From: Sarocladium kiliense
Taxonomy: Eukaryota; Ascomycota; Sordariomycetes; Hypocreales; Sarocladiaceae
Assembly (NCBI GenBank): GCA_030734395.1
Contig: JAUZTG010000020.1
Location: 1,674,001 to 1,738,000 of the forward strand
Direction of reading: 5' to 3'
Length of the DNA stretch: 64,000 nucleotides
The notes below the pieces were generated by a model. The model saw only the letters and a list, made by a program, of their open reading frames with translations. It made no database searches and was not told the origin of the DNA. The position numbers were made by a program, and so were the translations under genes. Numbering within the stretch: the first letter of the stretch is position 1; the number at the start of each line of letters is the position of its first letter. Of the stretch, positions 44,101-55,026 are shown piece by piece.

Positions 44101-45440
44101 GCGTTTTAGTTGATCTCGGACATGATGCTCAAATGGAGGACTATCGGAGGAAGAGTCCCCTTTCTCGGGCTTTACATAACGGACAGCGAAAGTGTGCGGA
44201 ATATCTGATAAGCCGTGGCCTTTGGGGGGGTGATTGGGAACAAACCAATCCGATCCTTGCATGTTTCTACCTTCGAAGCACAGTAGGCGTTGTACTCGCA
44301 CTGCGAAGCGACGCCACAAGAGCCACTCGAGAATTGTATGTCGTGACCAACGACGACAAAATGACTTGGGACCTTTGGATGCCTGCAAATTACTCACTTA
44401 GTGATCGGAAGTATCCATTACATGTTGCTGCAGCCCTCGGTATGAAAGACGCTGCACTCACGCTGTTAGAATACGGAGCCGACGTGAATGCGATTGATAG
44501 CCAGGGCATCACAGCTCTTGGCGAGGCTGCACGCCTTGGGCACTTAGAAATGACCAAGTTCTTGCTTGAGCTCGGCGCGAGATTTGAGTGGACTGACCAG
44601 TCTAGTTTCAGACCATTCCAACTAGCAGTCATCAATGGCCATGAAGATGTAGCTGCCTATCTAGCGGCGTCTGGCTGTTCAACAGGCCAAAGCGAGACAC
44701 AGGTGTTATTGGCTTTATGTAAAGCAGGGATGGCTGCTTCGATCAAGAGAGCCACCGAGAGCGGCGGCGATGTCAACGCAACGGATAACGAGGGAACTTC
44801 ACCTCTAATGTTTGCAGCGTCGGGCAATTGGAGCGAGCTTGCTCAATATCTGCTATCCGCTGGGGCGAACATTAGAGCACAGAACAAGTCTGGCCAAACA
44901 GCCTGTTACATTGCTGGTGAAAATGGTCACTTCGATCTTGCTCTGGACCTTCTCGAGCATTACAACACATCAGACCAACGGGATCATCTACTTGGTCTGG
45001 CACTCAAGAAGGAGTACCAGAAGACTTCTGACCTCCATATCTTGAGGCTTGTGCTGGCCGGCGCAGATGTCACAGTGAAGGGCCGAGATGAGCTACGCAC
45101 ACCACCTCTGGTTGCGGCTTGCCGTGCTGGCTCTCGACGTCTTGTGCGGATTCTTATTGAGCACAATACCCCTGTCGATGAATCTGATCGAAATGGAACG
45201 ACAGCTGTCATGGAAGCGAGTTCCCGCCTTGAACGGGAGACAGTTGCTTTTCTAGTCAAGGAAAGTGCAAACATTCTCGCTTTTGATGATGAAGGAAACG
45301 GACCAGTGTCATATGCGTTGCGCTCTTCTATAGATGATCCGGACAGGAAAAAGGAGTTCGTCCTGTTTCTCATGGAGTTGGGAGCCGATGAATCCGCATG
45401 CGATCGAGACCTTTTTCGGGCTATAGTAGACACGAAGTAA
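41138..45440 (+). CDS. NLR-type protein: nucleoside phosphorylase, NACHT and ankyrin repeats
   Basis: Two exons (41138-42212, 42280-45440) give 1411 aa. Residues about 45-340 form a PNP_UDP-type nucleoside phosphorylase domain: VVWICALPTELAAAEAMLD, GLMVGIGGGIPSDNNDIRLG, CFEMEAAGLMRILPCLPIRG and CDYADSHKNKNWQRYAAANA. A NACHT NTPase follows, with Walker A GKPGTGKS (427-434) and Walker B CFIDALDEG (about 534-542). A helical region is next, then ankyrin repeats from about 945 to the end (YPLHVAAALGMKDAALTLLE, TSPLMFAASGNWSELAQYLL). This PNP-NACHT-ANK design is a common fungal NLR architecture, tied to recognition of non-self and to programmed cell death. Ankyrin repeats are the likely sensor and the phosphorylase the likely effector. 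No break seen. Confidence 0.9.
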
Positions 45441-45548
45441 TATAGAAGGAGAATCGGCTTGATGGTTCTATCTGACTTTCAGAGAAACGCTCAGGTGACA
45501 AAGCCATTTTGCTGACTTCAACATGCAACGTGTTGTCATTACCTCATG

Positions 45549-46865
45549 TCAGCCTGTTCTTTTAGCCAAGATCCGTGGCGCGTATCGCCATAACCCAATA
45601 GTCAGGAGTGTGGTCGGAACAGCAAACGCAAAGTAAACCCAAATCTGACTGGCCATCATCCAACCCGTCTCAGGGTCATACGAAAAGAACGACATGGAGA
45701 ACAATGCACAGATGAACGTCGCCGGGAGAAACATAGAAGCAAGCAATGTCAGAGCCTTCATCGCTGCACCGTCTGCTTTCATAGCGCTACTGAGCTGGAG
45801 CGAGACCTTGGCGTCGTATTGAGTAACGAGGTTGAAGGTCAGTTGGATTTCGTTGTGTAGACGTTGATGGTTCGAGCTGGCTCTTTGCTGTAGGTTCTCG
45901 AGCATGTTCTCGAAGAAGCGGAGCTTATCGCGGACGCCGGGTGCTGGTGTTGAAGCCGTGTCTGTCAAGGGAGGGGTGTGACTGAGAGCGGCGTGGTCTC
46001 GCAGGATGTCGCTGATGGTCTTGATCGCCAGCTGGAAGGTCTCCAGAAAGTGAACAGAGTGTCTCGCTAGGTCGTGCAGTCTTCCGAAGTCTGGCTGAGG
46101 TGCACCGCTCGAACCCCTCGCCTTTTCCATGGTACGGATTTTGGTTCGAAAGTCCCATACCATCTTGTCCTGGAGACTGACTACTTCACCCACAAGATAG
46201 CCATAGATCCAAAAGGGGTCAGATAGCTCTGAAAGTGAGAGCTCTCTGAAGAGGCTTTCTGGTATTTGAGTGCTGAGAGTGGGTGGTGTGTCGAAGAGAA
46301 GGATGGTGCTGCGATTGGGAAGCCAGTGGACGAAGACATTGATCTTGTACCAAGAGTAGTGATTCGCGTCGTGGACAAGCTTGACTCGAAACCTCGCCCA
46401 AGAAACTGTGTTTGTCAGTTGCGTGTCAGAGTAATCGCAGGAATCCCGGTCTGAACTAACTATGTGCGATGGTTTCGCCCTCTTGGTCCTTCGTGGCCGC
46501 GCTGCCAAAGTATCCGTTCGCGTTGTGACAGTACGCTGACCACCAGAAAGATGGGACGCCGAAATGTTCACGTAAAGCCAACTTACATGCTTCGCAGCCT
46601 CGGAGGATGTTAGCGCTCGTGAGGCTAGTCATGTCAGCTGCGAGATTCTTCGAAGAACTGGGTGATGAGCAACTCACATGATTGCAACGTTGGCATCGGC
46701 CCATGTCTGTGGACGCGAGAGAGAAGCAGAGAGGGAAGATTCCAGGTGTTCGCTCAACCACCTATCAGCAAGAGGTGGCGTCTGATCAGATCCATCCTCG
46801 CCGTCAGGTCTGCGAAGCGATCTCCAGTGTACGGCCGTCTTCGCCGAGCAGCATGGCTTCGACAT
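45549..46865 (-). CDS. CorA-like Mg2+ transporter family protein
   Basis: Three exons (46678-46865, 46461-46624, 45549-46405) give 402 aa; introns are GT-AG, the second with GTTAGT. The N-terminal two thirds are soluble (PSFWWSAYCHNANGYFGSAA, WIYGYLVGEVVSLQDKMVWD, RTKIRTMEKARGS). A long helical stalk (LENLQQRASSNHQRLHNEIQ, SLQLSSAMKADGAAMKALTL) leads to two membrane helices: SMFLPATFICALFSMSFFSY and IWVYFAFAVPTTLLTIGLWR. The GMN motif of true CorA channels is replaced by SMS, as in many fungal CorA-like proteins, so Mg2+ transport is uncertain. It is convergent with the NLR gene (108 bp between stops) and divergent from REV3. Confidence 0.82.
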
Positions 46866-47465
46866 CTTGATCCTTAGTCAGGTAGAGGTAGGGAAATGGT
46901 TGCAAGATTTGGTCGAAGTCTCAGTGCGATCGTGAGGGGTCATATGAGGCGCTACCATGGGCTGTGCGACGATGTGAGGCCGCACAACTAGGCAAACGGC
47001 GTACTTCTGTACGACCTACAGATTGGCCCAATGGTCCACCAGAATGCTGCTGCGCCATGGCTGCACAAACCTGCAGGCAGCGATCGTCGTGAGCCTCACC
47101 ATGGCAGCGCCTCGTTTGTTGAAGGTCACATGACCGGCATTCAGAAGTTTGCACAAGCTAATGCATAATCACGTTGCCGCATCTGATGAAAAATTGAGGC
47201 TGTGAACAACACTGCTGGATGAAGTGAAGTCATTCCAGAGGCCAGGTCGGAGCAAAGTGACACAGGGTTAGGAACCCTGAGACCGGAGTCACGGCGCGTC
47301 CGTTCACTTTCAGCGCGTTCCAGCATCGTCATCCAGTCAACATCACCACGAATTAGCATCAGGGCATCAAAACCGACTTTTTGGATAGTTGAAACTGACC
47401 AGAACCGTCATGAGAATCGTCTCGATATCTTGTGACACTCCTGATGGATCTGCCTACCACTGAGT
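46866..47465. promoter_or_regulatory. Divergent promoter region CorA-like / REV3
   Basis: 600 bp between the two start codons, marking the right edge of the accessory block. No motif recognised and no gene supported. Confidence 0.45.
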
Positions 47466-50400
47466 ATGGACCTGTTCCGACTCAGGCTCAACTGCATCGA
47501 TCACTACCAAGCGACACCCACCCGTTATGACCCTCAACTGCGCAAGGACATCCGCCCGTCACAGGTCTCGAAAGGCCCAAAGGTCCCGGTAGTCAGAGTA
47601 TTTGGATCTACGGAAACGGGCCAGAAAGTATGCGCGCACATTCACGGGGCTTTTCCGTACCTATATGTCGAGTATGACGGCGGCCATGCGCAAGATGAAG
47701 GTCAGCGTTCACCATCCCTGCGAGTTAGCCTTTCACCCCAATGATGCTGACCGAAAATAGTCGGTGCATTCATCTATCGTCTGCATCTCTCCATTGATCA
47801 TGCTCTCGCTGTCAGCTACAGACGCGATCAATATGGTGAGAATGCACGCTTCGTCGCTAGGATCACCCTCATCAAGGGTGTGCCCTTCTACGGCTTCCAT
47901 GTGGGATATCGGTACTTTCTCAAGATCTATATGTTCAACCCAATAGTCATGACCAGACTGGCAGATCTCCTGCAGCAGGGTGTCGTTATGAAGCGCAAGT
48001 TTCAGCCATATGAAGCCCATTTGCAGTATCTCTTGCAGTTCATGACCGATTACAATTTGTACGGCTGCGACTATCTTGACACATCTCGCATCAAGTTCAG
48101 GGCGCCGGTGCCAGATCACGATGAGGGTTCGAATTCGTCCCACTTGTGGCATAGCTGGTCAGTTTCCGATGACCAGATCACAGACGAACCAGGGTTGCCC
48201 CGGGTCAGTCACTGCTCGATCGAGGTCGATATCTGTGTGCAGGACATCCTCAACCGAAAGGTCATCAAGGAGCGGCAGCTTCATCATGATTTCATCGAGC
48301 GCCATTCGCCCGTCCCTGGTGACATGAAGCTGGTGCACAGTATGGCAGGCTTGTGGCGAGATGAGACTAAGAGACGCAAACGCCAGATGCCACTGCACCA
48401 GCAAGGAGCAAGCCCTTTTCCGCCTGAGGTCATGGTCTCAATGTCGGCCGATCCTCGAGAGTCTAAACCTCAGGGCTGGATTCACGAGGAGGAATACAGG
48501 GATCAGATACAGCAACTCATCGAGCAGGAGGAGAAGAGCATTGATCGCAAGCTCGACTTCGATAATTTCACGGCACCGAATCCCCAGGAATCATCGGTTA
48601 ATACTGCGCTGCAATCAGTTGAGGACCTGCACCCGTCCAGTCTGATGCCACTTCTGGGCCTCCCGTCCGACCTCAATGACCATGATCTTGACATCGCCAG
48701 CAGCATCGACGTAGACGACAAGAAGGTGGCACGGGCTGTCGCCGAGGATGACGACTTCTTCCCTGATGACTCGGATGAAGAAGCCATTCGCGAGCTTGCC
48801 AACGCCCAGCAAGTCGATATTGTCAATGTATCAGCAGGAAGCAAACAGAAATCATCAGGATCAGGCGCCAATGGCTCAAGGTCTTCTGGCTCACCTGACA
48901 GAAACGACTGGCGCACGTACAACGGCATTTGCGAGAGCGGCTTCCAGACCGGTCAACTTCCAACTATGCCGTTCAGTGATGCTCTGATTGACATTGCTGA
49001 TAACGAAGGACTTATTGGCAGAGCGATCAATGTCAGCGCCTCTGCTAGGCTGGCTATGACTGCTTCCAAACGTCCCGATGCTGTGACAATCACTTTGCTT
49101 TCGCGGAAGCGGGCACATGATGAGATTACCACCTCGAAATCAAGAGACATTTCCATTCATGAGAGCAACAGGATCTCCACCTCTCCCCCTACCACAAGCA
49201 CTCCTCAGTCGTTAGCACAAGCAAGCAGCAGGAAATCTTCGGATAACGCTCCACGACCTGGCTTGCAGAAGCCTGCCTCCCAAACGCTCAACTTTCCCAT
49301 TGTCAAAGATCCCGATGATCCTAATACGCGACTCCGTCTCAGCCAACAGAGCGTCGACAGCCCCTCCCAACCAGAAGCCAAACGGCTGAAGCACGTCTCC
49401 TTCGATCCTTCGTCCTTTCCAAAAACTGCAAACGGCGTTCCCCCTTCATCATCGCCTGCGATGACTGAGCCCTCATCTCTTCCGCTGAGCTCCTTACCGT
49501 CCTCATTCAGCATCACTGAACTCACCGTGGCACCTTTTCCTGCCGGCTCCCGTACGTCAGTGGTGGCATCTCTGCCACCAAGTGTAGACTCAGTCCTGAG
49601 CACATTGGGCGACCACCATCTACCAGACGTTCTGTATCAGGACGCTTACTACAGCAATGAAACAGACGTTCCTTCCCGTCCCCGCGAGTACGCTGGTCGT
49701 GAGTTCCGACTAGAGGGCAATACCATACCCTTCCTGCCGGCGTTCGATGCGACAGCTTCATCCGCAGCAAACTACGGGGAGCGACCAGCTGCTCCAGACA
49801 AAGACACTGCCGAACTGGAGTACAGTCGGCAGCGAAGACAGTGTTCATGGCGAAGCTGGGAAATAGCACAGCCTCCACCTTCGTATCGCGAGGTGGCAGA
49901 TTGGATGTCCAAGAAAGAAGCGGCCGCTGTCGAACAAGGGAAAAGTGTTCGAGACATCAAAGCCACCCAGAAGGCCGCTTTGTCCCAGATCGAAGGCGCC
50001 ACCCCGAAGAACAAGCATGGGTTTAAGTACACCCAAAAGCCCAAGGCGACAAGCGTGGAGCATGAAGTTCAGTATATGAGTACAATGAGCCTTGAGGTAC
50101 ATGTCAATACCAGAGGCAAATTTGTACCAAACCCCGAGGAAGACGAGGTCCAGTGCGTTTTCTGGGCTCTCAAGTCTGACGAAACAGTATTGAGCAGTCA
50201 GGATCCATCATCAGCGATCCGATCTGGCATTGTCATCCTGGACTCAGACGGTTCACTGGCTCCAAGAGTCCGGAAGCAAGTTGTAGGGGAGGTTATTGCT
50301 GAGGAGACTGAGTTGGATCTAATGACCCGCATGATCGAAATTGTGAGAAACCACGATCCCGACGTCCTAACGGGGTATGAGGTCCACGGAAGTTCGTGGG

Positions 50401-52598
50401 GCTATCTCATCGAGCGCGCGCGTTTCAAATACGACTACAACCTTTGTGATGAGTTTTCTCGCATGCGAAGTCAATCCCACGGGCGATTTGGCAAAGAAAA
50501 TGATCGCTGGGGCTTCAATACCACCTCTACGATTCGAGTGACGGGTCGGCATATGATCAACATCTGGAGAGCCATGAGAGGCGAGCTGAACCTTCTACAA
50601 TACACCATGGAGAACGTTGCTTGGCATCTCCTTCACCGAAGAATACCGCACTATGCTTGGAAGGCTCTCACGAGTTGCTACAAGAGCGGGAAGACCAGAG
50701 ACTTGAATAAGGTGTTGCAATACTATCAAGTCCGAACCAAGATCGACATCGAGATTCTTGAGGCCAATGAACTCATCGCCAGAACGAGCGAGCAGGCACG
50801 CTTGTTGGGAGTGGATTTCTTCTCCGTCTTCTCACGAGGCTCGCAGTTCAAGGTCGAGTCAATCATGTTCCGGATTGCGAAGCCTGAGAACTTCATTCTT
50901 GTGTCGCCGAACCGGAAACAAGTAGGTGGCCAAAACGCCCTTGAGTGCTTGCCCCTGGTCATGGAGCCCCAAAGTGCCTTCTACAGCAGTCCATTACTCG
51001 TTCTTGACTTTCAAAGTCTATACCCAAGCGTCATGATTGCGTACAACTACTGCTATTCAACCTTCCTCGGAAGAATCACCAACTGGCGTGGCATGAACAA
51101 AATGGGCTTCACAGAATACAAGCGCCAACAAGGTCTTCTCGCTTTGTTGAAAGACTATATCAACATTGCGCCAAATGGAATGATGTACTCGAAGGTCGAG
51201 ATTCGGAAGTCACTGTTGGCGAAGATGCTTACAGAGATCCTCGAGACCAGAGTAATGGTAAAGAGTGGAATGAAGAAGGACAAGGACGACAAGACATTGC
51301 AGCAGCTTCTGAACAACAGACAGCTTGCATTGAAGCTGCTTGCGAATGTTACCTACGGCTACACATCAGCGTCATTCTCCGGCAGAATGCCCTGCTCTGA
51401 GATCGCAGACAGTATTGTCCAGACTGGGCGTGAAACGCTTGAGAGAGCCATCGCATACATCCATTCAGTCGAGCGATGGGGCGCCGAAGTCGTCTATGGC
51501 GATACAGACAGTCTGTTTGTCTATCTCAAAGGTCGCACACGAGAGCAGGCCTTCGACATCGGCAACGAAATCGCCAAGGAGATCACGGCACAGAACCCGC
51601 AGCCTATAAAGCTCAAGTTCGAGAAAGTCTACCATCCCTGTGTATTGCTTGCGAAGAAGCGGTATGTCGGATACAAGTACGAGTCAAAAGACCAAGTCAA
51701 GCCCGAATTCGACGCCAAGGGTATCGAGACTGTTCGTCGAGATGGTACACCGGCCGAACAAAAGATCGAGGAGAAGGCTCTGCGTCTCCTCTTCGAGACG
51801 GCCGACCTGAGTCAGATCAAGGCGTATTTCCAGAAGCAATGTAACAAGATCATGCACGGCTCGGTCTCCGTTCAGGACTTTTGCTTCGCGCGAGAGGTCA
51901 AGCTCGGCACGTACTCAGATAAGGGACCACCGACAGCAGGTGCCCTTATCTCGACAAAGCGGATGTTGGAGGATGCCCGTGCTGAGCCTCAGTATGGCGA
52001 ACGCGTGCCTTATGTCGTCATCACAGGTGCACCTGGTGCGCGTCTCATTGACCGGTGCGTCGCGCCAGAAGAGCTCTTGTTGAATCCGCATTGGCAACTC
52101 GATGCTGAATACTACATCTCCAAGAACCTGATTCCACCTCTGGAACGCATTTTCAACCTTACCGGTGCGAATGTCAGAGGCTGGTACGACGAGATGCCCA
52201 AGATCCAGCGCATACGCCACGCCGCTGGAAGCACCAAGAAAATGACACTCGAGTCCTACATGCAGTCTACGAACTGCCTCATTTGCTCGGCACGCTTCCC
52301 TCGAAGCGAGGCAAGCGGCCCGTTGTGCCCCTCCTGCAAAGCCAATGTGCCTGCCTCATTGCTCGCCCTGCAGACGAAGCTGAACCGGGTGGAGAGAAGA
52401 TATGAGGAGGTACTGAAGGTATGCAGGGGCTGTTCTGGACTGGGACCGTTGGAGGAGGTGTTGTGTGACAGCAAGGACTGTCCAGTCTTCTGGACACGGA
52501 TGAAGGAGGAAGGGAGGGTGAGAGGTGAGAGAGGGATGATTGGGCCTGTCATTAGAGGTTTGGCAGAGGGAACTACGGTGGCGGCTTTGGAGTGGTGA
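47466..52598 (+). CDS. REV3: DNA polymerase zeta catalytic subunit
   Basis: Two exons (47466-47700, 47761-52598) give 1690 aa. The N-terminal domain has VVRVFGSTETGQKVCAHIHG and FPYLYVEYD, then IYRLHLSIDHALAVSYRRDQ. A long disordered linker follows (about residues 230-730). The exonuclease-like domain (VQCVFWALKSDE, DPDVLTGYEVHGSSWGYLIE) precedes the B-family polymerase core: motif A DFQSLYPSVMIAYNY (from residue 1161), motif B LLANVTYGYTSASFSGRMPC and motif C YGDTDS (1324-1329). Two C-terminal metal sites have CLIC and CPSC (from about 1584), then CRGC and CDSKDC (from about 1633); the second usually binds the 4Fe-4S cluster and Rev7/Pol31. The enzyme does translesion synthesis in the nucleus. 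No break seen. Confidence 0.95.
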
Positions 52599-52737
52599 TT
52601 TTTTGCATAGGGCGGTGTTTGTACACCTATTGGGTGTGTGGGTATGCCAATGACTTTCATGAATCAATTTTGTCTCTCTTCAGTCGAACTTCCTTTTCTT
52701 CATCTATCGATCTACCGTACGAGCGGAGTCACCGCGC

Positions 52738-54208
52738 CTACTCAGAAACGGGTGGTTCAGAACGCCTGGCAAGCAGCGTCTTCAGATCTTCGTCATCCTT
52801 GTATCGCTCCAAAGCCACATCCTTCCACTCCTCCCAGTCCATGCCTGCGTCAACCCCGGAAGTGTCCCGAAGACCTCGGAAGAGGCCGAGGAAGCCATCC
52901 CAGTCGGCGTCAAGGTCGTATCCGCCGCAAAAGCGCAGAAAGTGGTACGATCGACCGTTGCGAACATACCCAGCCAGATCCTGTCTCCCCTTTTCTTTGA
53001 GAATGCGTGCAAAGACTTGCTCGGCCTCGCAAGGACTGGTATCACCGCTGTAAAGCTGAAGAGGTGACACAAGTACGAGGGGGGATTTGAAGGCATGGGC
53101 GGGGGAGTGGTAAGCGCCCACTCCCAGTCGATGATGGCGGTGATGTTGAGGTCGTCGTCCACGAGAATATGATCTCCTTTGTCATCGGGGTGCTTGAGGT
53201 AGAACTTTTCCTTATCTTCGGCTGGAGCCGGCGTGTGTGGAATGAGATCCAGGAGGTGTCGGTGAATCAGGTAGCCATCAAGCGCGTGCCGAGTTGTGTA
53301 CAGCTCTCCGCGGAGGATCAGATCCATGGTGAGCTTGAGGTATGCTGTGTCAAAGTCCTTCAAGGAGTTGAAAGGCCCTAAAGGATGCATTTCCGTCGTT
53401 GTCGGGAAGTCCGTGAAGGCCTCGTTTGCAAGTGAGCCAACTTGTATCCCATCATTGACGGTCTCATGAAGAGATCCGAGCATGTCGAAAGGATGCCTGT
53501 GGAGCTCAACGAAGACATCAGCAAGCTGCTTCATAATTTTCTCTCTTTGCATCTCATCAAGATCAGGCCATCTCAGTAATTTTCCCGGCATTTTCTCCAT
53601 CAGGATGTATCCAACGCCCACAGTGTTGTCTTTGTGGTCCTCTAAGGCGAAGTCGTAGACCTTCGGAGTTGGGACCGCGACTTTCTCCAAGAACTTGAGA
53701 GTTGCCACTTCACTTTGGATTGTGAGGTTGCGCGAGGCTTTCGGCGGTGATGTGTAGTTGTGCCTGCGAATGCGAGCAATCCACTCGACACCATCGTCGA
53801 ATACAATAGTGACGTGGTAGTTCATGCCTCCCATGACCGACGAGTCGATACCATCCTCATGATACAGCTGGGAGACACAGCACGAAATACCATCACGTAA
53901 AGAGTAGCTCTGGCTTCTAGAGCAGTGGTGTTGATGCTGGCCACGAGGTCATTGATCTCGTTTCGTTCGGCCTCATACCAGAGAGTGTTGTAGGAATCAA
54001 CGTCCTGGCTCAGCAACTTATATTAGCGGAGATCCAGCCAGTGTGAATCGATTTTCCTGACCATGAGACGTACATTTGAATCTTCGCAGCTGTGAAAAGG
54101 CGCCTCGAGATGTTTCAAGCAAAGGTGACGACTACAAATAACACAGGAGCCAGCACAGCGCACTGCAGGCCTTTCGCAGTCGGCGAAGCCACACTGCCAG
54201 AACGGCAT
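52738..54208 (-). pseudogene. Aminoglycoside phosphotransferase-like protein, two frameshifts
   Basis: Reads as a fungal APH-family protein in three pieces. The start at 54208 gives MPFWQCGFADCERPAVRCAG then SCVICSRHLCLKHLEAPFHS, a Cys/His N-terminal motif usual in these fungal proteins; an intron with donor GTACGT follows. The frame then shifts near 53905-53910, between the NTTALEARA part and the SLRDGISC part. The kinase-like body has MGGMNYHVTIVFDDGVEWIA, SEVATLKFLEKVAVPTPKVY, GVGYILMEKMPGKLLRWPDL, ILVDDDLNITAIIDWEWALT. A second shift lies in the C-run at about 53095-53110; HAFKSPLVLVSPLQLYSGDT and the C-terminus to 52738 are in another frame. The catalytic HxD is not evident in its usual form. 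These proteins are of unknown function. Two separate shifts suggest a decayed gene rather than one error. It converges on REV3. Confidence 0.7.
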
Positions 54209-55026
54209 CGTGTCAGAAGCGAAATGGTGCTGCTCTGAGAAGTTTGGGATGAGGCTCCCTCAGGTCGAGGAAGTGGGAATTTCAGAAGTCATGTTTTGTT
54301 TTGTTGTGGATGAGTTACAGCCGTTAATACCAGGTGCCACCAGGTGACAGCCAGCCTCGATGCTGATGAGGCGTCGCTGCTCTGAAGCATGCATAAGCCA
54401 ATCCTATTCAACCGCCTCAATACAGCCTTCCAGCTCTTGTTGTAAAGTTTCCAAAGAGTCCAGCAGAGGATAAAAGGCCAGTGATCTCAACCCTTTGCTC
54501 GAGAAGAACTCCCGTAAAGTAGCCCTCCAAACTACGCCCGACGATCCACAAATATCACGCTTCCTAACACCAGTCAACCAACCTCCCCTACACACCGTCA
54601 AGATGCCGTCCCCTATGCTGCGATGCTGCAAGAAGGATTGGTGCCAGCGCGGCTCCCCTTTCTGTACCGAGCGTGAGCTGGCCGGCGATGTTGCATAGCT
54701 TGTGAATGGAAGGGCTGACACCTTATTAGATAGTCCTCCGGAACAACAAATCACTGGGGGGAAGAAGAAGTAGGAGGAGGGAGAGAAAGTTGCCTCGAAG
54801 ATGAAGGAGAACTAATCCTCATGATCTTCGGCCAATTGAAACGACGCGGTGAATGGCGAAGTGGCTGGGGTTTATGGTTGAAACTGGCTGATGAGATCTT
54901 GCGGCGGAACATAAAGGAGGTCATGGCGTTGGGACCGTAGTTGGGCAGTTGTGAATCCTCCTCATATAGAACACCTAAAAGCTCGCTCTGTTGCTGCATA
55001 TATCTGGTATCTTAATTATCGTATGC
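54209..55026. other. Intergenic region, APH-like pseudogene to NVJ2
   Basis: 0.8 kb. A short plus-strand frame after CACCGTCAAGATG (54603) gives about 32 codons with several Cys and is not supported as a gene. Minus-strand frames here are short. The region should hold the NVJ2 3' UTR. Confidence 0.45.

Noticed and set aside
54603..54701. Small Cys-rich plus-strand frame after a good-looking start context
   Set aside because: Only about 32 codons, no splice continuation and no family.
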